Part shown: positions 1 to 8,772 of the stretch, one piece after another
Numbering within the stretch: the first letter of the stretch is position 1
How the letters are laid out: every line of letters begins with the position of its first letter
From: Marinimicrobium hydrolyticum
Lineage (GTDB): Bacteria; Pseudomonadota; Gammaproteobacteria; Pseudomonadales; Cellvibrionaceae
Assembly: GCF_030848505.1 (NCBI RefSeq)
Contig: NZ_JAVDDU010000003.1
Coordinates: 124,001 to 188,000, forward strand
Length of the DNA: 64,000 nt
Direction of reading: 5' to 3'
The notes under the pieces: generated by a model
The model's database searches: none
What the model saw: only the letters and a program-made list of their open reading frames with translations
What the model was told of the DNA's origin: nothing
Made by a program: the position numbers and the translations under genes

Positions 1-1141
1 TACCTTGGGCCAAAGTCGCAGCCATTTGGCGCCGGTAACTGACCGTGGCCAGCTTGGCGGCTTCACTGGGGTTAGAGATAAACCCGGTCTCCACCAGAAT
101 TGAAGGGACGTCCGGCGACATCAACACCGCAAAGCCGGCCTGCTCCACCGTGGGTTTGTGCAAGCGGGCAATGCCGCCCATGCTGTTCAGCACTTTGCTG
201 CCCACTTCCAAGCTGGTGCTGAGCGTGGCCGTCATGGACAAATCCACCAGCACGCCCGCCAACAACTCATCTTTATCATCCAGGCTCACACTGCCCACGC
301 CGCCAATCAGGTCGGCCTCGTTCTCTCTCTGCGCCAAGAAGCGCGCCGATTCACTGGTGGCGCCACGGCGGGAGAGCGCGAACACCGAGGCGCCATTGGC
401 GGAAGGGTGAGTAAAGGCATCGGCGTGTACGGAAATCATCAGGTCCGCCTGCATCCGCCGGGCAATATTGCGTCGGTCGCGCAAGGATACGTAATAATCT
501 CCGGTGCGAATCAGTTGAGCCTTGTAGCCGGGAATGGCGTTCAACCGCTCCACCAGCCGCTCGCTGATGTCCATGACCACATTTTTTTCAAACAAGCCGC
601 CGGGGCCTATGGCGCCGGGGTCTTCACCACCATGGCCAGCGTCCACGGCAATAATGATGTCTCTGCGTCCGTCATTCGTGTTTTGAGTCGGGCGCGGCGC
701 ACGCCTTTGCGCGGTGGTGCTCGGCTCTCGGTCGTGCAGGTCAATCACTAAACGATCACCCACGCCCGCCTGTTTCTTGAGAAAGAAGCTGCGCGGCTGC
801 ACCTGTTCACGCAGGTCCAACACTACCCGCAGGGTGTTGTCTTCCCGGTGGGCGCTGCGAATGTTGCGAATGGGGGTATCGTCTAGGGAAAGCTCGGAGA
901 AGGTGGTTTTCAGGCGGGCGGCGCTGATATCCACCACCAGCCGGTCCGGGTTTGATAGCCGGAACACTTTGTGCTCAACGGGACCGCTGAGATCCAACAC
1001 CAGGCGGGTGTGGTCGGGGGCGCGCCACAGGCGCACGTTATCGACGTCCGCAGCGTGGATGACGGGCGCGAACATAACTGCAGCCAGCAGCACTAGGCTG
1101 AGCCAGGCTTTCCATGGACATTGGGCTCTAACGCAAGTCAC
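1..1141 (-). CDS. amiB: N-acetylmuramoyl-L-alanine amidase, AmiB type (3' end outside the window)
   Basis: Periplasmic zinc amidase that cuts the amide bond between muramic acid and the stem peptide to separate daughter cells. The visible part has a signal peptide with hydrophobic core WLSLVLLAAVMFA, an N-terminal AMIN-like beta domain starting DVDNVRLWRAPDHTR, then an Amidase_3 domain. Zinc and catalytic residues are recognisable in DAGHGGEDPGA, GLFEKNV, SVHADAF and LVETGFISNP. I start it at GTG 1141 because a stop lies just upstream in frame, and the ATG at 1075 would cut the signal peptide in half. It follows tsaE on the same strand, the E. coli order nnr-tsaE-amiB(-mutL), so mutL may lie just outside. 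The C-terminus is not visible, so a LysM domain cannot be judged. Confidence 0.93.
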   Translation of the reverse strand, partial: MTCVRAQCPWKAWLSLVLLAAVMFAPVIHAADVDNVRLWRAPDHTRLVLDLSGPVEHKVFRLSNPDRLVVDISAARLKTTFSELSLDDTPIRNIRSAHREDNTLRVVLDLREQVQPRSFFLKKQAGVGDRLVIDLHDREPSTTAQRRAPRPTQNTNDGRRDIIIAVDAGHGGEDPGAIGPGGLFEKNVVMDISERLVERLNAIPGYKAQLIRTGDYYVSLRDRRNIARRMQADLMISVHADAFTHPSANGASVFALSRRGATSESARFLAQRENEADLIGGVGSVSLDDKDELLAGVLVDLSMTATLSTSLEVGSKVLNSMGGIARLHKPTVEQAGFAVLMSPDVPSILVETGFISNPSEAAKLATVSYRRQMAATLAQG

Positions 1142-1184
1142 TAATTAAGTCGCTCTCATTTATTGAGGTTGCCAAACCACTTAT

Positions 1185-1688
1185 TCAATCCGGCATTCCC
1201 GCCGGGAGTTCATTGATCAGAGACTGCCCTGCGCTTGAGTCAGCGCTGAGCTGCGCCCGGCGTCCCGGGCCGCTGGTGGTTACTTTAACGCGCAAATCGG
1301 CAGCGGGCAAAACCCCGGTGCCCCGCTCGGGCCACTCCAGCACACAGATATGACCGGGGCCGAAATAATCCCGTATGCCCATGTATTCTAATTCTTCCGG
1401 ATCGCCAAGGCGATAGAGGTCAAAATGATGAATTCGACGGTCCGCCAGCTCGTAAAGTTCCACCAATGTATAGGTGGGACTCTTAACCGCCCCTGAATGG
1501 CCGAAGGCTTGCAACAAGCCGCGACACAGAGTCGTTTTCCCGGCTCCGAGATCACCTTCCAAAAATATCGTAAACGCCTCCGGCCGTGCCTTTAAGGCCT
1601 GCCCAATGGCTTGCCCCAAAGCGACGGTGGCGGCTTCGTCAGCCAGCTCCAAAGTTCTTGCGGTCACACGTCCCCCAGCAATTGACAC
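1185..1688 (-). CDS. tsaE: tRNA threonylcarbamoyladenosine biosynthesis ATPase TsaE
   Basis: P-loop ATPase that works with TsaB and TsaD to place the threonylcarbamoyl group on A37 of ANN-decoding tRNAs. Walker A is GDLGAGKT at residues 45-52, followed by the family motifs SPTYTLVELYE (70-80), HHFDLYRL (87-94) and LEWPERG (from 118). The 167-residue length fits the family. The gene overlaps the end of nnr; GTG 1688 gives the listed start, and GTG 1667, which overlaps the nnr stop codon, is an alternative. Both are plausible because the two genes are translationally coupled. The residues after about 140 are weakly conserved. Confidence 0.95.
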   Translation of the reverse strand: MSIAGGRVTARTLELADEAATVALGQAIGQALKARPEAFTIFLEGDLGAGKTTLCRGLLQAFGHSGAVKSPTYTLVELYELADRRIHHFDLYRLGDPEELEYMGIRDYFGPGHICVLEWPERGTGVLPAADLRVKVTTSGPGRRAQLSADSSAGQSLINELPAGMPD

Positions 1689-3178
1689 AAGGGCGCCAGC
1701 AAATCAGTGGCCAATAGTCCGCGCTCGCCAAACTGAGCCGCCTCCAGGTCCGCCGCCTCGGCGTGCAGGCAGGCTCCCAGCTGTGCCGCGTCGGGGAACT
1801 CCAGCCCCTGAGCCACGAGCCCGGCCAGCAAACCACTGAGCAAATCCCCCATACCGCCACTGGCCATACCGGGATTGCCTGCGGTTACGATTCCCACGTC
1901 TCCGCTCGGTCCAGCCACCAAAGTACCGGCGCCTTTAAGAAGCACGGTGCCGCCCCACCGCTCGCGCAGCGCTTGAACGGCGACAAAACGGTCTTGCTGT
2001 ACGTCGCTCGCATCGCTTTCTAGCAATCGACCCGCCTCGCCAGGGTGCGGGGTGAGCAGCCAGTTGTCGCGCTTTTGGGCGGACACGACTCGGCCCTCGG
2101 CCAGCATGTTCAACGCGTCCGCGTCCACAATCATGGGCAAACCAGAATTGGCGGCCTGCTGCAGCATTTGCTCGGACCAGGCGGAGCGGCCCAAGCCCGG
2201 GCCAATCACCAGCACACTGGGGCGCGCCAACCAGGGCTCTAATTCTTGGCCGGAGGTGACGCCACACACCATCAACTCCGGGCAGCGGGTAAGTGCGGCG
2301 CTGACGTGTTCGGGCCGGGTGGCCAGGCTGACCAGCCCGGCACCGCTGCGAGCAGCGGCCTGGGCGGCAATGATGGCCGCGCCGCCATAACCCACATCGC
2401 CGCCGATCACCATCACGTGCCCAAAGGCGCCCTTGTGGGCATCGCGGGCGCGCGGCTTCAGAGCACCCTTTAAATCGGCCACAGAAAGGCACGCCGCCGA
2501 GTGCGGTACTTGTTGATAAATCTCCTGGGGTACGCCCAGGTCAGCGAACGCCAACTTACCGCAATATTCCGGGCCCCGGCCGGTGAGCAAGCCGCGCTTG
2601 AGGCCGATAAAGGTCACCGTTAAATTGGCTTTGACGGCTGCACCCAGAACGGTACCGGAATCGGCGTGCAAGCCCGACGGAATATCCACCGCCAGTACCG
2701 GCAGGCCGCTGGCGTTGATCTGCTCGATCGCCTGGGCGTAAGGTTCGCGCACTTCGCCTTTTACGCCGGTACCCAGTAAGGCATCTACCAGCAGGCCTTC
2801 AGAAGGTGGAGGACCCGCTTTAAACGGACCCATCACCACCCCTTCCTGAAGTGCGAAATCCCGGGCGCGAGCGGCTTCGTTGCTCATCTTTTGCGTATCG
2901 CCCAGCTCCACAACCCGAACCGGCAAACGCCTTTGCGCCGCCAGCCCCGCCACGACGTAGCCATCCCCACCGTTGTTACCGGCGCCGCAGTAAACCACGA
3001 TCGGTTCGGGCATGGGGAAGCGGGTTAACAATAACTCGAAGGTGGCGCGTCCGGCGCGCTTCATCAACTGCAGGCCGGGTAGCCCGCTGGCAATGGCGAG
3101 CCGATCCAGCTCAGCGACTTCGCTGGCGGTGTAGGCCACGTTAGGCAAGGGTACTTCATCAACAGTGGTAAGCTTCAT
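1664..3178 (-). CDS. nnr: bifunctional NAD(P)H-hydrate epimerase / ADP-dependent dehydratase
   Basis: Repairs hydrated NADH and NADPH: the N-terminal YjeF_N domain (about residues 1-210, with GAGNNGGDGYV) epimerises NAD(P)HX, and the C-terminal ribokinase-like domain dehydrates the S-form using ADP. The C-terminal half shows TPHPGEAGRLL, VLLKGAGTLVA and the phosphate-binding GNPGMASGGMGDLLSG. I chose the ATG at 3178 (504 residues) because AGAGGA lies 6-7 bases upstream; an open frame continues 33 codons further but without family similarity. It faces queG divergently and leads the nnr-tsaE-amiB operon, as in E. coli. Confidence 0.95.
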   Translation of the reverse strand: MKLTTVDEVPLPNVAYTASEVAELDRLAIASGLPGLQLMKRAGRATFELLLTRFPMPEPIVVYCGAGNNGGDGYVVAGLAAQRRLPVRVVELGDTQKMSNEAARARDFALQEGVVMGPFKAGPPPSEGLLVDALLGTGVKGEVREPYAQAIEQINASGLPVLAVDIPSGLHADSGTVLGAAVKANLTVTFIGLKRGLLTGRGPEYCGKLAFADLGVPQEIYQQVPHSAACLSVADLKGALKPRARDAHKGAFGHVMVIGGDVGYGGAAIIAAQAAARSGAGLVSLATRPEHVSAALTRCPELMVCGVTSGQELEPWLARPSVLVIGPGLGRSAWSEQMLQQAANSGLPMIVDADALNMLAEGRVVSAQKRDNWLLTPHPGEAGRLLESDASDVQQDRFVAVQALRERWGGTVLLKGAGTLVAGPSGDVGIVTAGNPGMASGGMGDLLSGLLAGLVAQGLEFPDAAQLGACLHAEAADLEAAQFGERGLLATDLLAPLCQLLGDV

Positions 3179-3303
3179 CGAATCCTCTTTGCGTTCCTTG
3201 ACCGGAAATCCGCCCGGAAAGCGGCTATAGTGGCTATTTTCTGGCAAAATTATACGCGTGTTCCCCGCAACCCACACCCCACCAGCGAGCAGCTTCGATA
3301 TTT

Positions 3304-4410
3304 ATGTCCGAATCCGTCGACTTTCGACAACTGGCCGCCGACATCAAAGTGTGGGGGCGGGAGCTGGGCTTCCAACAGGTGGGCATCACCGACACCGACC
3401 TCAGTGCCGAAGAGCCGGCCCTGCAAGAATGGCTGGATAAGGGCTACCACGGCACCATGGACTGGTTCGAGACGCGGGGTATGCTCCGCGCCCGCCCCCA
3501 CGAGCTGCTTCCCGGCAGTATTCGAACCATCGCCGTGCGCATGGATTACTTGCCGGGCGACACTCAGCAAATTCAAGTTTTGAAAGATCCCAACAAGGCC
3601 TACGTCTCCCGCTATGCGCTGGGGCGGGATTACCACAAACTGATTCGCAAGCGGCTGGCGCAGTTGGCCAAACGCATTGAAGCCGCGCTGCCTGAAGAAC
3701 TGCGCTCCGGCCCCCAGCGCCCTTTTGTGGACAGTGCCCCCGTTATGGAGCGGCCGCTAGCGGCGAAAGCCGGGCTGGGCTGGGTTGGTAAGCACACACT
3801 TGTTTTGCACAGCGAGGCGGGTAGCTGGTTCTTTTTGGGCGAGCTTCTGACCCACCTGCCACTGCCGATTGACGAGAGCGAGCAGGACAACCGCTGCGGT
3901 GACTGCACCGCCTGCCTGCAAGTGTGCCCCACCGATGCCTTTCCCAAGCCTTACACGCTGGACGCGCGCCGCTGCATTTCTTACCTGACCATTGAAAACA
4001 AAGGGGCCATTCCAGAGGAATTCCGCGAGCCCATGGGCAACCGGGTGTTTGGCTGCGACGACTGTCAGGCCATTTGCCCCTGGAACAAATACGCGCAACC
4101 GACGCAGGAGACGGACTTTCTCCCCCGGCACGGACTGGCCGACCAGGATCTGGTCACCTTATTCAATTGGAACGAAGAAGAGTTTTTACGCAATACCGAG
4201 GGCTCGGCCATACGGCGCATCGGCTACGAGCGTTGGCAGCGCAACCTGGCCGTGGGCCTGGGCAATGCGCCCAGCGATGCGGAGATTGTGGCCGCCCTGC
4301 ACAAAAAACGTACCGATGCCTCGCCCATGGTGGCTGAACACATCGACTGGGCCCTGGCCCAGCAGGCCAATCCCAGCCGCCGCCGGAAGCGCAAGATACG
4401 GAGAAAATAG
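3304..4410 (+). CDS. queG: epoxyqueuosine reductase QueG
   Basis: Cobalamin and iron-sulfur enzyme that reduces epoxyqueuosine to queuosine in the wobble base of GUN tRNAs, the last step of queuosine synthesis. Two 4Fe-4S motifs are visible, CGDCTACLQVCPTDAF and later CDDCQAICPWNK, with the family signature between them (RRCISYLTIENKG, GNRVFGCDDCQ). At 368 residues it has the usual length. The C-terminal tail is very basic (RRRKRKIRRK), which is common near a tRNA-binding end. It lies head to head with nnr. Confidence 0.96.
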   Translation: MSESVDFRQLAADIKVWGRELGFQQVGITDTDLSAEEPALQEWLDKGYHGTMDWFETRGMLRARPHELLPGSIRTIAVRMDYLPGDTQQIQVLKDPNKAYVSRYALGRDYHKLIRKRLAQLAKRIEAALPEELRSGPQRPFVDSAPVMERPLAAKAGLGWVGKHTLVLHSEAGSWFFLGELLTHLPLPIDESEQDNRCGDCTACLQVCPTDAFPKPYTLDARRCISYLTIENKGAIPEEFREPMGNRVFGCDDCQAICPWNKYAQPTQETDFLPRHGLADQDLVTLFNWNEEEFLRNTEGSAIRRIGYERWQRNLAVGLGNAPSDAEIVAALHKKRTDASPMVAEHIDWALAQQANPSRRRKRKIRRK

Positions 4411-4618
4411 ACCCAAAAACGGCTTTTAGCGTCACTCTATCAGCCCAATAGAGCACTTCACCCTGTTATTTTGGGCGATAAACGTGAATAATACGCACCC
4501 TTTTAAGGTTTTCTTAGGTTTTCCGGTCAGGTGCGCTCCGCGCCCACACACAAAGCGCTGAACAACAAAGCGCCGTCAAATGACCCTGCAACAACTCCAA
4601 TCACAGGTAACAGCTGTT
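4411..4618. other. queG-gnd spacer
   Basis: About 200 bases between two same-strand genes. No gene is seen. It should carry the gnd promoter, but I could not assign convincing -35 and -10 boxes. AGGTAA at about 4604-4609 is a plausible ribosome binding site for the ATG at 4619. Confidence 0.5.
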
Positions 4619-6070
4619 ATGAAAGAACTATCGGATATCGGCCTGGTGGGCCTCGCCGTCATGGGCGAAAACCTGATTCTGAACATGGCCAGCAAAGGCT
4701 ACACCGTCACCGCGTACAACCGTTCGGTGAACAAGGTAGAGAAGTTCCTAGAGGGCCGAGCCAAAGGCAAAAGCATTCGCGGCGCCGCCTCGGTTGAAGA
4801 GTTGGTTCAGTCCCTGGCCAAGCCACGCAAAATCATGTTGATGGTTAAGGCCGGCCAAGCGGTAGACGATTTCATTGAGCAGTTGATCCCGCACCTGGAG
4901 CCCGGCGATATCATCATCGACGGCGGCAACACCCACTACCCGGACACCAACCGCCGCACCGCCTACCTGGAAAGCAAGCGCCTGCACTTTATCGGTACCG
5001 GCGTTTCCGGTGGCGAAGAAGGCGCCCTGACCGGCCCATCCATCATGCCCGGCGGCTCCCCCGATGCGTGGAAGCACGTTAAACCGATTTTTCAGGACAT
5101 CGCCGCCAAAGTGGAAGACGGCAGCCCCTGCTGTGACTGGGTGGGTGAAGACGGCGCTGGCCACTTTGTAAAAATGGTCCACAACGGCATCGAGTACGGC
5201 GACATGCAGCTGATCTGTGAAGCCTACCAACTGATGCGCGACCTGCTGGGCATGACCCACGACGAAATGCATGAAGTATTCGCCGAGTGGAATGAAGGTG
5301 AGCTGGACAGCTACCTGGTGGAAATCACCCGCGACATCCTCGCCTACAAAGAAAACGGCGAGCCACTGGTAGACAAGATTCTGGACAAAGCCGGCCAGAA
5401 AGGCACCGGCAAATGGACCGGCATCATCGCCTTGGACATGGGTATTCCCCTGACCCTGATCGGCGAAGCAGTATTTGCCCGCTGCCTGTCCGCGCAAAAA
5501 GACGAGCGCGTGGCCGCCTCAAAAATCCTGAACGGCCCGCAAGTAAAATTCGAAGGCGACCGCAAAGCCTTCCTGGACGATTTGCGCCAAGCCCTTCTGG
5601 CTTCAAAAATGGTGTCCTACGCTCAAGGCTACGCCCTGATGCGCGAAGCAGCCCGTGAATTCGGCTGGCACCTGAACTACGGCGGCATCGCACTGATGTG
5701 GCGCGGCGGTTGTATCATTCGCTCCGCGTTCCTGGACAACATCAAGCAGGCCTACGACAAAAACCCAGAGCTGGACAACCTGTTGCTGGACGATTACTTC
5801 AAAGACAAAATCCACGCAGCCCAAGCCGGCTGGCGCCGCCTGGCGGCCACCGCCATCACCAGCGGCATCCCCGCCCCGGCCATCACCACCGCCCTGAACT
5901 ACTTCGACGGCTACCGCACTGCCCGCTTGCCCGCTAACATGCTGCAAGCCCAGCGCGATTACTTCGGTGCGCACACCTACGAGCGCGTAGACAAGCCCCG
6001 CGGTGAGTTCTTCCACACCAACTGGACCGGTCGCGGCGGCGATACGGCTTCTTCTACTTATAACGTGTAA
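4619..6070 (+). CDS. gnd: 6-phosphogluconate dehydrogenase, decarboxylating
   Basis: Oxidises and decarboxylates 6-phosphogluconate to ribulose 5-phosphate with NADP+ in the pentose phosphate pathway. The N-terminus has the Rossmann motif GLVGLAVMGENL, then YNRS (family NADP+ contact region), and the substrate signature FVKMVHNGIEYGDMQ. The C-terminal all-helical dimer domain is complete and ends GDTASSTYNV. I start at ATG 4619, giving 483 residues and the usual M..DIGLVGLAVMG beginning; an in-frame ATG at 4580 would add 13 atypical residues. No zwf or pgl is adjacent. It is followed at once by a strong terminator. Confidence 0.96.
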   Translation: MKELSDIGLVGLAVMGENLILNMASKGYTVTAYNRSVNKVEKFLEGRAKGKSIRGAASVEELVQSLAKPRKIMLMVKAGQAVDDFIEQLIPHLEPGDIIIDGGNTHYPDTNRRTAYLESKRLHFIGTGVSGGEEGALTGPSIMPGGSPDAWKHVKPIFQDIAAKVEDGSPCCDWVGEDGAGHFVKMVHNGIEYGDMQLICEAYQLMRDLLGMTHDEMHEVFAEWNEGELDSYLVEITRDILAYKENGEPLVDKILDKAGQKGTGKWTGIIALDMGIPLTLIGEAVFARCLSAQKDERVAASKILNGPQVKFEGDRKAFLDDLRQALLASKMVSYAQGYALMREAAREFGWHLNYGGIALMWRGGCIIRSAFLDNIKQAYDKNPELDNLLLDDYFKDKIHAAQAGWRRLAATAITSGIPAPAITTALNYFDGYRTARLPANMLQAQRDYFGAHTYERVDKPRGEFFHTNWTGRGGDTASSTYNV

Positions 6071-6077
6071 TGCGTGG

Positions 6078-6107
6078 GCGGGGTGAGCTTTGGCTTGCCC
6101 CGCTTTT
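6078..6107 (+). terminator. rho-independent terminator after gnd
   Basis: GCGGGG (6078-6083) pairs with CCCCGC (6098-6103); the stem continues through two wobble and three Watson-Crick pairs to a TTTG loop. TTTT follows directly, then a second T run. Confidence 0.85.
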
Positions 6108-6169
6108 GGTTTTTGGTCCAGTGATATTCTCCGCGAGAATCGTGTCTACTAATCGTGGGGAACTTGGGC

Positions 6170-6242
6170 GCCTAACGCCGCGCTTTGCGGCTGGTTTGGA
6201 GCGCAGCGGAAAAACCAGTCCGACAACAGCGCTTTGTTAGGC
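6170..6242 (-). repeat. attC recombination site 1
   Basis: Read on the minus strand it starts with R'' GCCTAAC (6242-6236) and ends with R' GTTAGGC (6176-6170), both matching the consensus ends RYYYAAC and GTTRRRY. Between them lie complementary inner arms, such as GACTGGTTT pairing with AAACCAG, around a short GCGCTCC-type centre. It is 73 bp. It supplies the TAA stop of the protease cassette and is nearly identical to site 2. Confidence 0.88.
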
Positions 6243-7034
6243 GATTCTATTATGATATTCATGAATCCACTGTTTAATTGTTGATGGCGTAGCCAATTCG
6301 CCGGAAACGTGAACTGACTTATCACCGAAGATTTCGGAGCCTGCCGCGCTCTCATAAATTATCCCCAAAATCCCATATTCCTCCTCAGTACTCCAAAATA
6401 TCGGGCCACCACTAGCACCGCTATAGTCGAGAGTATCCGGCACTTCATCTAATTGACTAAACAATGAGAAACGCTGGGTAGGTTGACCATTTGATAATTC
6501 AGCAACTATTTGAACGTGAGGCATAGAGACACGATAACCACTACCGTTATCTTCATCCTTCCTATATTTCATTAATGACGGAAAACCGATAGCTATCGCA
6601 TATTTTAACTGCTCCAGCTGCACCGCGGGCGAGTCTAAATCAATCGCTTCTTTTTCTATCTTTTCAAGTAACGCTGGATTCAGCTCTCTAATAGCGATAT
6701 CCGGTTGTGGTTGACCGAAATCAGCTGACGGCCTAAAGAATCTATCTTGCACAACATAAAAGCCGTTGAGCATTGTTCTCATGCTATGACTATATTCCCC
6801 ATGCTCTACTTCCTTTTCACGGTATATTTCAATTATATGCCAACAAGTAATTCCGTATGTTTTATCATTGCACTTTACAAATGTGATTGTTCCATTTGAT
6901 ATAGCTTCAGTCGGCTTTGAGAATTCTAAATGCCCCCTATCACTCTGAGTAAAATTCGGGGTGATAACTAGTGAAGCACAGTGAAGTGCATAATTTTCCT
7001 TAAAAAAATCGCACGCAATAAAATCTTCTTCCAT
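6237..7034 (-). CDS. trypsin-like serine peptidase in a gene cassette
   Basis: A 265-residue protein with the layout of a chymotrypsin-fold peptidase: His in GITCWHIIEI (H66), Asp in PDIAIREL (D112) and Ser in DYSGASGGPIFW (S208, GxSGGP). There is no signal peptide, so it is probably cytoplasmic. I start at ATG 7034, with GAGGAAG just upstream; the earlier ATG at 7061 lies inside attC site 2. The stop TAA is within attC site 1. Trypsin-like domains occur in bacterial antiphage and stress proteins, but a function here is only inference. The substrate is unknown. Confidence 0.8.
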   Translation of the reverse strand: MEEDFIACDFFKENYALHCASLVITPNFTQSDRGHLEFSKPTEAISNGTITFVKCNDKTYGITCWHIIEIYREKEVEHGEYSHSMRTMLNGFYVVQDRFFRPSADFGQPQPDIAIRELNPALLEKIEKEAIDLDSPAVQLEQLKYAIAIGFPSLMKYRKDEDNGSGYRVSMPHVQIVAELSNGQPTQRFSLFSQLDEVPDTLDYSGASGGPIFWSTEEEYGILGIIYESAAGSEIFGDKSVHVSGELATPSTIKQWIHEYHNRIA

Positions 7035-7046
7035 ACTTCCTCGTTC

Positions 7047-7118
7047 GCCTAACGCCCGCATTTGCGGCTGGTTTGGAGCGCAGCGGAAAACCAGTCCGAC
7101 AACATGCGCTTGTTAGCT
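7047..7118 (-). repeat. attC recombination site 2
   Basis: On the minus strand it runs from AGCTAAC (7118-7112) to GTTAGGC (7053-7047), 72 bp. Its inner part (TGTTGTCGGACTGG, CCGCTGCGCTCC, CCAGCCGCAAA) matches site 1 almost base for base. The R'' end departs from consensus at one position (G for Y). High similarity between neighbouring attC sites is typical of chromosomal cassette arrays. Confidence 0.86.
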
Positions 7119-7121
7119 TTA

Positions 7122-8252
7122 TTACTCGAAGATATCTTTTGCACCAAAAACCCTAAAACCGTGTGGATTTAACATTCTTGCAGAACGTGGCCCAATGTGA
7201 ATATCACCAGATATTTCTACTATTAATTTCTGATCATGTGCCAGAATTGCCTCGTGATATTCGCTTGAAGACAATTCAAAAGAAACAGCTCTATCTCTGT
7301 CTTCAACAAATGCCACTATGGTCACAGTGCCGTCTTCTTCACTCTTGGCTCTATCTAGCTTTTTAACAGGTCCAGAAATTGTCGCATTGTCGATCACGTA
7401 ATTTTCTTTTAAGTATTCCGATGCCTTTTCAATTGAAGGCACATCATTCGAGCTGAATGAATAGCTTATAACTGAAGAACTTTCAATCTCTTCTGATGCT
7501 GAAAAGGAAACTCCAATATCGAAACCTCTATTTCTTTTTTCTCCGCTTAGTCCAACCAACGCGTCACACATGTTTGCACTAACGCCATTGCTCACCAATG
7601 CCTCAAATATCTTTGAATCACTTTTGGGACTTTCGGTTAGTGTTTTCAGTGAACTCAAGCCTTTTCCCAAAGTAGTCGTCACATGTCTAGAAAATGACTT
7701 CCTATCGATGAGGTCGTTAATGCTTTGGGTATCTAGCGGCACCACGACATTGACAACATAGCTTCCAATTTCAGTTTGACCGAGCCTTACCTTCGAGAGA
7801 AAGTTGGATGCCTCAGATGGTCTCGAACCAAAAAAATAACGCTTTTTAGATATCGTTGACAACGCTGCAGATGACAAAAGATCTTTTGCTTTTTCAAATA
7901 ATTTAACCCCGTCTTCTAGAGGAATAGTACCATTTTCAACGTCATTATGTACTACGCGGATACTGACTGTATCTGAAAAGTAATTGGCGATATCCTTAAG
8001 TACTTTTGATTCGGTTCTCTTTTCAAAAGCCGAAATACTAACAATTGCATCTGCAACCCTGTCTTTATAATCCCTCAGGTCTACTCTCTCAGGAAGCAGA
8101 ACCTCGTACTCAAACTCTGATTCACTTGGGCGATGCCAAACTGTCGCGAACTCACCTATTTTTGAATCAGATCTCCATCCGGTCTGTAACAGATAGGCTC
8201 TCAATTGCTCGGGATAGATGGATTTCAACGTATCATTATCGAGAAGACTCAT
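7122..8252 (-). CDS. unknown 376-residue protein, second gene of a two-gene cassette
   Basis: I do not recognise this family. The protein is soluble, without a signal peptide or membrane segments, acidic overall, and predicted by eye to alternate beta strands and helices (for example FEYEVLLPERVDLRDYKDRVADAIVSISAFE). Its ATG overlaps the stop of the DUF4365 gene by the four bases ATGA, so the two are translated together. It is followed by attC site 2. Co-translation with a nuclease-like protein in one mobile cassette suggests a joint function, possibly target sensing or control of the nuclease. That is inference only. Confidence 0.8.
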   Translation of the reverse strand: MSLLDNDTLKSIYPEQLRAYLLQTGWRSDSKIGEFATVWHRPSESEFEYEVLLPERVDLRDYKDRVADAIVSISAFEKRTESKVLKDIANYFSDTVSIRVVHNDVENGTIPLEDGVKLFEKAKDLLSSAALSTISKKRYFFGSRPSEASNFLSKVRLGQTEIGSYVVNVVVPLDTQSINDLIDRKSFSRHVTTTLGKGLSSLKTLTESPKSDSKIFEALVSNGVSANMCDALVGLSGEKRNRGFDIGVSFSASEEIESSSVISYSFSSNDVPSIEKASEYLKENYVIDNATISGPVKKLDRAKSEEDGTVTIVAFVEDRDRAVSFELSSSEYHEAILAHDQKLIVEISGDIHIGPRSARMLNPHGFRVFGAKDIFE

Positions 8253-8749
8253 TTATATTCTCCTCGACTAGCTAATTTCATTAGCTCCGATAAAGAGTCG
8301 CAATTCAGCTTTTGCGTAATGGGAATCTCTATAGTAACCGATGTCTCATTTTTAGTTTCAGGATATGATCGAATAGATGCCCAGTAACAACTGTGATAAA
8401 GGATCATGCTGTCGTTTTTTGATTCAATCCACTGGTCGATATCCTCTGGAACCACGAGCACTATGAGATACCTGGGACACATAACATTGCCCCCCCGCAA
8501 ATCATCATAGTTTTTCTTTTTTAAAGGAAAGTGGAGCGATCCGTTTTTGATAATAGATTTTTGTGAAGTGCATTTTAATTGCAGATCAACTTGCGGGTTT
8601 CTAACCTTGGCGTTGTATCCTCTGCCTTTCAACGATAAATCTACACTATCGTCATCCACACTCCATCCTGCATTGCTCAACCCTACCTTGGCAGCAATTG
8701 CATTAACATAAGCCACACTGAACTGTTCTTTTCGTTGTTTTATATCCAT
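8249..8749 (-). CDS. DUF4365 domain protein, probable PD-(D/E)xK-like nuclease, first gene of a two-gene cassette
   Basis: The 166 residues match the DUF4365 pattern: REQFSVAYVNAIAAKVGLS-type helix near the start, VDDDSVDLSL, then DLQLKCTS, a FPLKKKNYDDLR stretch and a C-terminal half with RYLIVLVVP. The acidic residues of DDSVD followed by QLK resemble the D...QxK core seen in the PD-(D/E)xK nuclease clan, though family membership is from memory. The gene follows attC site 3 and overlaps the next gene by ATGA. DUF4365 proteins often sit in accessory or defence regions. Confidence 0.8.
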   Translation of the reverse strand: MDIKQRKEQFSVAYVNAIAAKVGLSNAGWSVDDDSVDLSLKGRGYNAKVRNPQVDLQLKCTSQKSIIKNGSLHFPLKKKNYDDLRGGNVMCPRYLIVLVVPEDIDQWIESKNDSMILYHSCYWASIRSYPETKNETSVTIEIPITQKLNCDSLSELMKLASRGEYK

Positions 8750-8772
8750 GAAAGAACTTCACACTTGTAAGA

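Noticed and set aside
4748-5497. A 249-residue open frame on the minus strand opposite gnd
   Set aside because: It is the reverse reading of a strongly conserved gene in GC-rich DNA, with no ribosome site or recognisable protein features.
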